Origin: PCC-6802 sp943367755
GTDB taxonomy: Bacteria > Cyanobacteriota > Cyanobacteriia > Pseudanabaenales > Pseudanabaenaceae
Length of the DNA stretch: 64,000 nucleotides
NCBI GenBank assembly: GCA_943367755.1
Contig: CALRKB020000008.1
Span: 1-64,000 of the forward strand
Direction: 5' to 3'
The notes beneath the pieces are model-generated. The model was not told the DNA's origin, made no database searches, and worked only from the letters and a program-made list of their open reading frames with translations. A program made the translations under genes and the position numbers. Below, piece after piece: positions 7,162-15,007 of the stretch. Positions within the stretch are counted from its first letter, which is position 1; each line of letters begins with the position of its first letter.

Positions 7162-8439
7162 GTGGATCAAGCCATGAGTACAGTCAGTACAGTGCCAGAG
7201 GATTTAACGGGCTTTGTCTACCAATCCCATGCGGCTTCTACCTTTCTCGCTTCTGTCCATCTTGAGGAGCGCAATCGCATCCTGCTAGAAATCGCCGAAG
7301 CGGTCAAGCAACAGCGAAATCAAATTCTCGAGGCCAATACCCTCGACCTCGAAGCCAGTCGGGAGATGGCTATTCCTGATATTGTGCTGGAGTGGCTAAA
7401 GCTAACTCCAGAGCGCTTGCAAAATGCGATCGATTGCATCAAACAGCTAGCAGCTCTGCCAGATCCCCTGTCCGCCGCTAGTTCTAATCCTGATGGCTAC
7501 AGGCGTGTACCTCTCGGGGCGATGGCGTTTGTCTATGAAGCATTTCCTCAACTTGGTCTAGTGGCAGCCGGTATGTGTTTAAAGGCGGGGAATAGCCTTA
7601 TCCTCAAAGGAGGGAGCGAGAGCATCAACTCCAATACCGCGATCGCGCTTGCGATCGAAGGTGTGTTGCAAAAGTGCGGTCTGCCTCAGGCGACGCTGGC
7701 GATCGCGCCCAAAGGCAGTGCGATCAAAGATTTATTGACCCAGGAAAAATATTTGCGCCTGGTAATTCCCTACGGTCGTCCTAGTTTCGTCCAACAGGTG
7801 TCTAAGCAGGCAACTGTCACCGTGATGTCTTCAGTCATGGGCAACTGTTATGCCTATATCGCCCCATCCAGCAATCTGGAATATGCCAGTCAAATGATCA
7901 AGGCTAGCCGTAGCAGCGATCCCGATCCGGTGAATGCGATCGAAAAAGCGATCGTGCATCGTGACTGGCTTGATCGCGGTTTAATTGATTGGATTATTAG
8001 CTTGCAAGAACAGGGGCTAACTGTGCGGGCCTGCGATACTACTGTGGCCTACTGCCGCCACCATATGGATCGCCTCCATAGTGAAGTTGCCGCTGAAACC
8101 CAGTGGGGGAATGCTTATCTTGATGACATCATTGCGATTAAAGTGGTAGATCGCCTAGATGAGGCGATCGCCTGGATTAACCAGTACAGTAGCGGCCATG
8201 CCGATATTATTCTGACTGACTCGCTGCATGAAAGCCATCAGTTCGCGATCCAGGCAAATAGCAGTACTGTGTTTATTAATACATCAAACCAGTTCAAACG
8301 CTATGGTAGCCTCGATTCCAATGGTAATAAAAGGGTGATCTTAGGGATGTCCAGTTTGAAAACAAGGGGATCGTCTCGCCATCCCGGTGCGATCGATCTA
8401 TATGCTCTGACCACAACTAAACGAATTGTCACTAGTTAA
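7162..8439 (+). CDS. proA: ProA-like aldehyde dehydrogenase without the catalytic Cys
   Basis: 425 residues, the usual size of gamma-glutamyl phosphate reductase (glutamate-5-semialdehyde dehydrogenase, proline pathway). Conserved parts include RRVPLGAMAFVYEA, CLKAGNSLILKGG and SGHADIILTDS. In true ProA the nucleophile lies in R-P-x-x-C-N-x-VETLLV; here the same place reads PDPVNAIEKAIVH, with Val for Cys. The nearby IPRGG reads IPYGR, and VYEARPN reads VYEAFPQ. A second ATG is at 7174. No proB is near. It is probably a paralogue that does not do the ProA reaction; the true ProA should be elsewhere. Confidence 0.75.
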   Translation: MDQAMSTVSTVPEDLTGFVYQSHAASTFLASVHLEERNRILLEIAEAVKQQRNQILEANTLDLEASREMAIPDIVLEWLKLTPERLQNAIDCIKQLAALPDPLSAASSNPDGYRRVPLGAMAFVYEAFPQLGLVAAGMCLKAGNSLILKGGSESINSNTAIALAIEGVLQKCGLPQATLAIAPKGSAIKDLLTQEKYLRLVIPYGRPSFVQQVSKQATVTVMSSVMGNCYAYIAPSSNLEYASQMIKASRSSDPDPVNAIEKAIVHRDWLDRGLIDWIISLQEQGLTVRACDTTVAYCRHHMDRLHSEVAAETQWGNAYLDDIIAIKVVDRLDEAIAWINQYSSGHADIILTDSLHESHQFAIQANSSTVFINTSNQFKRYGSLDSNGNKRVILGMSSLKTRGSSRHPGAIDLYALTTTKRIVTS

Positions 8440-8463
8440 TAAGTAGTTAATAAGTAGCTAACC

Positions 8464-8862
8464 ATGAAACTTCTACATACAATGCTTCGTGTTGGTGACC
8501 TTGATCGCTCGATTGCCTTCTACTGCGATATTTTGGGAATGAAACTATTGCGCCGTAAGGATTACCCTGATGGCAAGTTTACCCTAGCGTTTGTTGGCTA
8601 CGGCGATGAGCAAAACAATGCCGTGATTGAGCTAACCCATAACTGGGATACAAAAGCCTACGATCTGGGTAACGGTTTTGGTCACGTTGCCTTGGGTGTA
8701 GAAAATATTTATACCGCCTGTGATGCGATTAAAAATCTTGGAGGCAAGGTAACGCGAGAGCCTGGCCCCATGAAGCACGGCTCTACGGAGATTGCATTTG
8801 TTGAAGATCCCGATGGCTACAAAATTGAGTTAATTCAGCTCAAGGATAGAAGCGCAACATGA
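8464..8862 (+). CDS. gloA: Glyoxalase I (lactoylglutathione lyase)
   Basis: 132 residues. Converts the methylglyoxal-glutathione hemithioacetal to S-lactoylglutathione. The four metal ligands match E. coli GlxA numbering exactly: H5 (KLLHTML), E56 (VIELTHNW), H74 (GFGHVALG) and E122 (YKIELIQ). The stop overlaps the start of the following SDR gene by four bases (ATGA), so both are translated together. Confidence 0.95.
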   Translation: MKLLHTMLRVGDLDRSIAFYCDILGMKLLRRKDYPDGKFTLAFVGYGDEQNNAVIELTHNWDTKAYDLGNGFGHVALGVENIYTACDAIKNLGGKVTREPGPMKHGSTEIAFVEDPDGYKIELIQLKDRSAT

Positions 8863-9554
8863 AAGGTAAACAGGTACTACTCACAGGTGGCACGGGTGGT
8901 TTGGGTATAGGTGTCACTAAAGTAGTGTTAGCGCAAGGCGCTAGGGTGACCATTCCCTATGTGAGCCTAGCGGAGGTAGAACGTCTGAAGCAAAGTTTGT
9001 CTGCCGCAGAGTTTGAGCAGTTGCGCTTAGTTGCAGTAGACCTCACCGACGAGCGGGAAATCGCCCAATTAGTTGATGATATGGGGCATATCGATGCGCT
9101 CATCCATCTTGTTGGAGGCTTTGCCATGGGCCCAACCCATGAATTTAGCTTTGCCGACTGGAAGCAGCAGCTCGATCTCAACCTTAATACAACGTTTTTG
9201 ACCTGCAAGCATAGCCTGCGCAAAATGCTAGAGCATAACTACGGTCGGATTGTCACGATTGGTTCGCGAGGAGCCGTTCAGCCTACAGGTCAATTAGCTG
9301 CTTACTGCGCCGCCAAGGCAGCCGTAGTAGTCCTCACTCAGGCGATCGCCGATGAAACTAAGGGTACCAATATTACTGCCAATGTCGTTTTGCCCAGCGT
9401 GATCGATACACCTCAAAATCGACAAGCTATGGGCGAGGCCAATGCCAACCAATGGGTCAAAGCAGAATCCTTAGGGCAGGTAATCTGCTTTCTTGCCTCA
9501 GAGGCAGCCAGAGATGTACGTGGGGCAGCTATACCAGTGTTTGGTAGCGTCTAG
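8859..9554 (+). CDS. Short-chain dehydrogenase/reductase
   Basis: 231 residues with a Rossmann motif TGGTGGLG at 9-16, the HLVGGF strand in place of NNAG, catalytic Ser in TIGSRGAV, and the YCAAK active site pair. The substrate is unknown. It is translationally coupled to gloA, so a role in carbonyl detoxification is reasonable but not shown. Its 3' end overlaps the convergent ugd by four bases. Confidence 0.85.
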   Translation: MKGKQVLLTGGTGGLGIGVTKVVLAQGARVTIPYVSLAEVERLKQSLSAAEFEQLRLVAVDLTDEREIAQLVDDMGHIDALIHLVGGFAMGPTHEFSFADWKQQLDLNLNTTFLTCKHSLRKMLEHNYGRIVTIGSRGAVQPTGQLAAYCAAKAAVVVLTQAIADETKGTNITANVVLPSVIDTPQNRQAMGEANANQWVKAESLGQVICFLASEAARDVRGAAIPVFGSV

Positions 9555-10915
9555 CGACCCATGCCGACATACTTGAAGCCTGCGGCCTCGATCGCCGTGC
9601 GATCGCAAAAATTACGCGCATCTACCATCACGGCATTTGTCATCAGCTTCGCCATTTTGGCGTAGTCCAGTTCCCGAAATTGCGCCCAATCTGTTACCAG
9701 TACCAGGGCATCGCAACCATCCGCTAGACGCTCGGCATCGGTTTCCACAATCACATTAGAGAGTGCATCGCGAATACCAGATTGCGACACGATCGGGTCG
9801 TAGGCTTTGACCTTAGCGCCGAGGCGACTGAGTTGCTCGATTAAGGTCAGAGCTGGGGCATCGCGCATATCATCGGTATCTGGCTTAAATGCCAAACCTA
9901 GTAAGCCAATGGTTTTACCTTTAAGGATTTTCAATGCCTGCTGCAGTTTTTCCACAACTAACCCTCGCTGATTCTGGTTGACCTGCACGCAGGCTTTGAG
10001 TAGCTCTGCAGTGTAGCCGTAGTCGGTGGCAGTGTGAATCAGGGCTGACACATCTTTGCCAAAGCAGGATCCACCCCAACCAATCCCGGCTTGCAGGAAT
10101 TTTGCGCCGATGCGCGAGTCTAACCCAATACCTCGACTGACCTCTATGACATCTGCTCCCACGCGATCGCAGACGTTAGCAACTTCATTAATAAAGCTGA
10201 TCTTGACAGCTAAAAAGGCATTGGCGGCATACTTAATCATTTCCGCTGAGTTTAAGTCTGTGACCACCACAGGTACTGGTAGATCGCTGTGCGCAGAACT
10301 AGCAGAACTATCTGTGGCAAACTTGCGCTTGATGATATCAATATAGAGTTCTCTCATGATATTCAGGGCACGATCACTGTTGCTACCTAAAACAATGCGA
10401 TCGGGGTTAAAAGTGTCGTAAACCGCATTACCTTCACGCAGGAATTCGGGATTGCTGACAATATCAAATTCGGCTTGTTTAGTATTGCCATGCTCGGCCA
10501 TGCCATCTAAAACCAGCATCCGCACCCAATCACCAGAACCAATGGGCACGGTGGACTTATTCACGATTACCTTATAACCATGCTTGAGGTTCGCACCAAT
10601 GCCTCGCGCCACGGCTTCCACGTAACGGGTATCGCTTTGACCATCAGGTAATGATGGCGTACCGACAGCGATAAATAGCACATCGCTGTGTTCGACCCCA
10701 GCCTCCATATCCGTGGTGAAGCTGATATTTCCTTGCGCGATCGCCTGTTGCATAATCTCCGGCAGTCCAGGCTCGTGGATGGGCGACTGCCCGGACATCA
10801 TGAGTTTTACTTTGGCTTCGTTATTGTCAACACAGATCACATCATGACCAGCATAGGCAAGACATACCCCCGTGACTAATCCAACATATCCAGTGCCAAT
10901 TACACAAACTTTCAT
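9551..10915 (-). CDS. ugd: UDP-glucose 6-dehydrogenase
   Basis: 454 residues. Oxidises UDP-glucose to UDP-glucuronate with 2 NAD+. The N-terminal NAD fold starts MKVCVIGTGYVGLVTG, the catalytic Cys is in GWGGSCFGKD, and the C-terminal UDP-binding domain has GLAFKPDTDDMRDAPAL. Length is typical. The next gene upstream on the same strand, across a MITE, encodes the UDP-glucuronate decarboxylase that uses its product, so the two supply UDP-xylose for cell-surface glycans. Confidence 0.95.
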   Translation of the reverse strand: MKVCVIGTGYVGLVTGVCLAYAGHDVICVDNNEAKVKLMMSGQSPIHEPGLPEIMQQAIAQGNISFTTDMEAGVEHSDVLFIAVGTPSLPDGQSDTRYVEAVARGIGANLKHGYKVIVNKSTVPIGSGDWVRMLVLDGMAEHGNTKQAEFDIVSNPEFLREGNAVYDTFNPDRIVLGSNSDRALNIMRELYIDIIKRKFATDSSASSAHSDLPVPVVVTDLNSAEMIKYAANAFLAVKISFINEVANVCDRVGADVIEVSRGIGLDSRIGAKFLQAGIGWGGSCFGKDVSALIHTATDYGYTAELLKACVQVNQNQRGLVVEKLQQALKILKGKTIGLLGLAFKPDTDDMRDAPALTLIEQLSRLGAKVKAYDPIVSQSGIRDALSNVIVETDAERLADGCDALVLVTDWAQFRELDYAKMAKLMTNAVMVDARNFCDRTAIEAAGFKYVGMGR

Positions 10916-11261
10916 AATTTTCAGTTGTTCATTAGGTAGTGGTACAGAAGTTAACGATACTTGCGGGACTTTGTAACCAGCCAGCTACTGACTGTGCTAA
11001 CCAACCTCATCCTCCCAGTACCTTAATCTAAGCAAAAAAACTTCCCTCAGTTTGTAGTTTAGTTAGTGATAGTACACGACTTGGAAGGTTAGCACTCAGT
11101 TACAGGGCTGAAACCCAGTATCCTCGTTGAAAAGGCTAAAATGCTCATCCTCTGAGACCCTTATTTGGCAAGGTTTTCAAAATAACCTTCCAAGTCGTGT
11201 GATAGTAAAAAAATGGAGAAAGTTCCATCTTGAACCAATATTCTGGACAAAACGCAGGTAT
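10916..11261. other. Intergenic region between ugd and the UDP-xylose synthase gene
   Basis: The 346-base gap is mostly the 127-bp MITE (11074-11200). Outside it I see only AT-rich sequence, where the ugd promoter may lie, and no further gene. Confidence 0.6.
11074..11200. mobile_element. MITE copy 1, 127 bp
   Basis: Terminal inverted repeats ACACGACTTGGAAGGTTA and TAACCTTCCAAGTCGTGT (18 bp, perfect) bound a 127-bp non-coding sequence. The 8-mer TGATAGTA stands on both sides (11067-11074 and 11200-11207), consistent with a target duplication. A second copy of identical length lies in inverse orientation at 49220-49346. There is no internal ORF, so it would be mobilised in trans by an unidentified transposase. 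Confidence 0.85.
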
Positions 11262-12194
11262 TTAGCTACCTAATATTCTGGCTCGGAAGTCGGCAATTGT
11301 GCGTGTGAGCCCCTCTGCCAAGGGCACTGTGGGTTGCCAATCTAACCATTTCATCGCCCTTGTTATATCTGGCTGACGGCGGCGCGGATCGTCCAGGGGT
11401 AAGGGATTGAAAATAACCTCTGAGGTAGGATCTACCATTTTTTGAATAATGGTGGCCAGTTGCAAGATCGTATATTCGCCTGGATTACCAAGATTGACGG
11501 GTTCAGTACACTCGCTATTCATCAGGCGCATTAGTCCTTCTACGAGGTCGGAAACATGGCAGAAGCTACGGGTCTGGGAGCCATCGCCATAGACAGTTAG
11601 AGGCTTGCCTCTTAGCGACTGAGCAATAAAATTACTAACTACACGCCCATCATTTTCCTGCATGCGTTCGCCATAGGTGTTAAAGATCCGCGCTACCCTG
11701 ATTGGCAGGTTGTGTTGGCGGAAGTAGTCAAATGTTAGTGTCTCGGCAACGCGTTTACCCTCGTCATAATTAGAACGAATGCCAGTGCAATTAACATTGC
11801 CCCAATAATCCTCCGATTGGGGATGCACTAGAGGATCGCCATACACCTCCGAAGTCGATGCGAGTAAAAATCTTGCCTTCACACGCTTGGCGAGACCCAG
11901 CATGTTAATAGTTCCCAACACATTAGTTTTAATCGTCTTGATTGGGTTGGCTTGATAGTGCACCGGTGAAGCAGGACAAGCCAGGTGATATACCTGATCG
12001 ACCTCAAGCTTAATTGGGTCGACAATATCATGGCGAATTAATTCAAAATTGAAATTACCAAGCCATTGCTGGATGTTGCGTTTGTCACCTGTATAAAAAT
12101 TGTCAAGGCAAATTACCTCATGTCCCTGATGCATTAAGCGATCGATCAGGTGTGAGCCAATAAAACCAGCACCGCCAGTTACCAAAATTCGCAT
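11262..12194 (-). CDS. UDP-glucuronate decarboxylase (UDP-xylose synthase)
   Basis: 310-residue extended SDR. TGGAGFIGSHL is at residues 7-17, the substrate signature is HLACPASPVHYQANPIKT, the active site is in SNYDEGKRVAE (Tyr and Lys), and RIFNTYGERMQENDGRVVS follows; these are the marks of UXS enzymes. It decarboxylates UDP-glucuronate, the product of the neighbouring ugd, to UDP-xylose. Full length with an ATG start. Confidence 0.92.
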   Translation of the reverse strand: MRILVTGGAGFIGSHLIDRLMHQGHEVICLDNFYTGDKRNIQQWLGNFNFELIRHDIVDPIKLEVDQVYHLACPASPVHYQANPIKTIKTNVLGTINMLGLAKRVKARFLLASTSEVYGDPLVHPQSEDYWGNVNCTGIRSNYDEGKRVAETLTFDYFRQHNLPIRVARIFNTYGERMQENDGRVVSNFIAQSLRGKPLTVYGDGSQTRSFCHVSDLVEGLMRLMNSECTEPVNLGNPGEYTILQLATIIQKMVDPTSEVIFNPLPLDDPRRRQPDITRAMKWLDWQPTVPLAEGLTRTIADFRARILGS

Positions 12195-12428
12195 AGATTC
12201 TATATTTCCAATAAACTTGAGCTTAGATTGAGATAGTGAAAAAACTCAGAAGCCGAAGAATTATCGCTATGATAATATGCGGTTTAGCTTTAGCTTGGGC
12301 ATAGCCTGAGTTAGTAAAATTTCTGGAGAAGCGGGAATTGTATGCAAACATTCTCTAGATAGTCTACCAAGCGTTGCAATAGAGATCGCAATATCAAATT
12401 AGCGTGCCAGTCACTGGCAATCAAAAAT

Positions 12429-13178
12429 GTGAAACCTGATGTCATTTTCCTGGATGCTGTTGGCACCTTGTTTGGTGTACAGGGTAGTGTAGGTCAGATC
12501 TACAGTCGCTTTGCGCGTGAAGTTGGTGTATTTGTCGCGGCAGAAGCTATAGATATGGCTTTTATCCAAAGCTTTAGAGCTGCACCCAGAATGGCTTTCC
12601 CAGGTGTTGAATATGCTGCTATTCCTGAGCATGAGTATCACTGGTGGCAAACGATCGCGCATCAAACCTTTACCAATGCGGGAGCGATCGGGCAGTTTAA
12701 TGACTTCGAGACATTTTTTCGCCCTCTCTATGACTACTTTACCCAAGCCGATGCCTGGTTTGTTTATGATGACGTGCCAGCAGCTCTAGCACATTGGCAA
12801 AGTATGGGGATCAAATTAGGGGCGATCTCCAATTTTGACAGCCGGCTTTATCCAGTTTTAGAAGCATTACAGCTATCTCATTTCTTTGACTCGATCACGA
12901 TTTCCACTGAAGTAGGGGCAGCAAAACCAGATGTGGCGATCTTTGATTGCGGATTGAGCAAACACAACTGTCCTGCCGCTAGAGCCTGGCATATTGGGGA
13001 TAGCTATGATCAAGACTATCAAGGCGCGGAATCTGCTGGTATGCATGGTATATGGTTGCATCGCCGCCATGGTTTGAATGTAGCGAAGTCTCAGTCAAAT
13101 GCTAGCATCGCAACTGTTAGTAGCTTGGTGGAACTGACCGTGTCACATTTCTCTGAGCCGAGCAAACCAGCAAATTAA
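12429..13178 (+). CDS. HAD-superfamily hydrolase (subfamily IA)
   Basis: 249 residues from a GTG start. HAD motif I reads FLDAVGTLFG (nucleophile Asp5-region, second acidic position replaced by Val as in the HDHD3-like group), motif II ISNFDSR, motif III Lys in GAAKPD, and motif IV GDSYDQDYQGA. The cap domain lies between motifs I and II. Probably a phosphatase on a small metabolite; substrate unknown. It diverges from the UDP-xylose synthase gene. Confidence 0.85.
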   Translation: MKPDVIFLDAVGTLFGVQGSVGQIYSRFAREVGVFVAAEAIDMAFIQSFRAAPRMAFPGVEYAAIPEHEYHWWQTIAHQTFTNAGAIGQFNDFETFFRPLYDYFTQADAWFVYDDVPAALAHWQSMGIKLGAISNFDSRLYPVLEALQLSHFFDSITISTEVGAAKPDVAIFDCGLSKHNCPAARAWHIGDSYDQDYQGAESAGMHGIWLHRRHGLNVAKSQSNASIATVSSLVELTVSHFSEPSKPAN

Positions 13179-13219
13179 TTGTGCTATTCTAACCCTGAAA
13201 AATCTTTAGGTTTATACTA

Positions 13220-13684
13220 ATGCTCACCCTTAAAAATATTGCGCCCAAAAGGTTTATTTCGGTAGCGATCGCTGCTACGTCAGTTGGCTTCCTGACCTTT
13301 GGGTGTGGGGAGAGCAAAGTAGCCCAGTGTAACAAATTCACAACGGTTGCCAATAAAGCCAAGGATTTTGCCTCCAATTCCCAGGCTCTGAAGAATACAA
13401 CCGATCCAAACCAGATCGCTGATAAAATCAGCCAACTTGCCGACCAACTTGATAGCCTCAATAAAGAGATGAAAGGACTTGGATTTAGCGATGACAAGCT
13501 TAAATCTTTTCAAACTCAATATTCTGACTTAGTTGGTACTAGCGCCACAAGTATGCGCGATCTATCTAGCGCAATTAAAAGTAAAGATGCCGCAAAAGCT
13601 GGCAGAAGTGCTAAAAGTCTGCAAGAGGTAGGACCAAAACTAATTAATGTTGACCAAGAGCTACAGAAATATTGCAGCAACTAG
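13220..13684 (+). CDS. Putative lipoprotein
   Basis: 154 residues. The N-terminus has basic residues, a hydrophobic stretch and a lipobox-like FLTFGC, with the acceptor Cys at about residue 29, so the mature protein is probably lipid-anchored. The rest is helical and polar (KISQLADQLDSLNKEMKGLG), with two further Cys (near residues 37 and 152) that could pair. No named domain recognised. Followed by a strong hairpin. Confidence 0.7.
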   Translation: MLTLKNIAPKRFISVAIAATSVGFLTFGCGESKVAQCNKFTTVANKAKDFASNSQALKNTTDPNQIADKISQLADQLDSLNKEMKGLGFSDDKLKSFQTQYSDLVGTSATSMRDLSSAIKSKDAAKAGRSAKSLQEVGPKLINVDQELQKYCSN

Positions 13685-13719
13685 TCTTGCCGATCGACTA
13701 GACAAAAAACTTCAATTTA

Positions 13720-13753
13720 GATTGGGAGCAGACTTGTTGGTCTGTTCCCAATC
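13720..13753. terminator. Hairpin terminator between convergent genes
   Basis: A 14-bp stem (GATTGGGAGCAGAC with GTCTGTTCCCAATC, one G-U pair) and six-base loop lies between the lipoprotein gene and the convergent V4R gene. The long stem makes termination in both directions likely, though T-runs are weak. Confidence 0.6.
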
Positions 13754-13783
13754 ATGGAAGCCGACTGGCTAACAATCTGAACA

Positions 13784-14431
13784 TTAACTAGCGATTAAGA
13801 TGTCAGATGTTCTGATACCTTGACTAACTGAGTTTTGATCGATTTGATCGATATGCGATTTTGTGCCAACCAGATATTGCGTACGACGAGGGTTTGTATG
13901 CCAGTCAGTAGCACAGGCACCCAAGTCTTGACCAGTTTGGGCAGAAAACCATCCTCCTAAGAATCCTGCTTCTACACTGAAAGATTTAGAATCGGCATTT
14001 TCGTCAGCAATCGATATGCTTGAATTCTCAATCGTTACTAGCAAAAGACCTTGTTGAGTATGGGAAAAGTCGACGGTGATTTGACCTAACCCATGAACTC
14101 CCCATAGTTGCTGAAGGGTAGCAAAAAACTCAGGGGCATTCATCTCAGAAATAGATGTGTTGTAATAGGACTCTATTTCTTTACGCATTCTTTCGTAGAA
14201 GGATTTGCCCCAACTAAACCCAAACGTATAAAAAGCAATAGAAGCCGCTTCTCCTGCTTCTGAGCGCAAGGTATCGTGAATACTGTTAATTAATAGATCT
14301 GGTAGAGCGATCAAACGTTTACCTTTTCGGGTAGACAATAGTCCCGAAGCAGGGTCAGATTTGACGTAAGCCCTAGGATTGAAGTAGTTAGTAGGGATTG
14401 ATTCCTTCTGCATTTTGGGTAATTCCTGCAT
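13784..14431 (-). CDS. V4R-domain protein (slr0144-like)
   Basis: 215 residues. The ATG at 14429-14431 is chosen because AAGGAG precedes it by five bases; a longer frame would overlap the upstream gene. The C-terminal half is a V4R (4-vinyl reductase) domain, with SIAFYTFGFSWGKSF before it and VEAGFLGGWFSAQTGQDLGACATD in its core. V4R domains bind tetrapyrroles or other small molecules. Last gene of a six-gene minus-strand operon resembling the Synechocystis slr0144-slr0152 locus linked to PSII assembly. Confidence 0.75.
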   Translation of the reverse strand: MQELPKMQKESIPTNYFNPRAYVKSDPASGLLSTRKGKRLIALPDLLINSIHDTLRSEAGEAASIAFYTFGFSWGKSFYERMRKEIESYYNTSISEMNAPEFFATLQQLWGVHGLGQITVDFSHTQQGLLLVTIENSSISIADENADSKSFSVEAGFLGGWFSAQTGQDLGACATDWHTNPRRTQYLVGTKSHIDQIDQNSVSQGIRTSDILIAS

Positions 14432-14453
14432 TGTTCTCCTTGATAAGATAAAT

Positions 14454-14918
14454 CTATCTGGCACCCATCATTTCGTGAGCCATTTGCAAATAGGGGCCCA
14501 ACAATGCTGCTTGCTCCTTGGGAAGTTGAGCCTTAGTTGCGTGCCAGAGAAACCGATAGCCTTCATGATTAAGTTTCATTGCCTGGAAAACGTTCTGTTG
14601 CCAATACAGGACGCGATCCTTGAGCATTTCTTCATCTTGCAATAACATAGCAAGCGCACAACAACGTAGCCCCATGATCATATCTCTTTCGCATCGATCT
14701 ACACCCAAATCATCCATTGGTCTGAGTTCAAAGCGATCGCCATTTTTCATGCCGGTAACCGCTTGTTGAATGATCTCAGCTTCTTTCTCCTGAACTGCAT
14801 TATATGCCTCCTTTCTAGCCTTCCAGGAGGATAGAGCTTTATCTAAAAGCTGCAAATCTTGGGCACTGACGTAGTTGCCATCGGCTCGCTCCAACACATT
14901 TTCTAGTAAAGTAATCAT
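14454..14918 (-). CDS. Phycobilisome-like protein with conserved bilin-site Cys
   Basis: 154 residues, the size of a phycobiliprotein subunit and all-helical. NYVSAQDLQLLDKALSSWK aligns with the start of helix A/B of allophycocyanin, and VDRCERDMIMGLRCCALAM aligns with its T-C-L-R-D-x-x-x-x-LR segment. C76, R78 and D79 keep the C-x-R-D set that carries and holds the bilin in phycobiliproteins. Overall similarity is low, so it is not a standard antenna subunit. AAGGAA precedes the ATG. Bilin binding is inference. Confidence 0.6.
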   Translation of the reverse strand: MITLLENVLERADGNYVSAQDLQLLDKALSSWKARKEAYNAVQEKEAEIIQQAVTGMKNGDRFELRPMDDLGVDRCERDMIMGLRCCALAMLLQDEEMLKDRVLYWQQNVFQAMKLNHEGYRFLWHATKAQLPKEQAALLGPYLQMAHEMMGAR

Positions 14919-15007
14919 GAATTTTTTCCTTGTATGTTTAGTTTTGATTTAGTGAACTTACGGACTTTCTATGCCCCATTTTTCACGGGAAAGTGGGGGT
15001 GAACACC

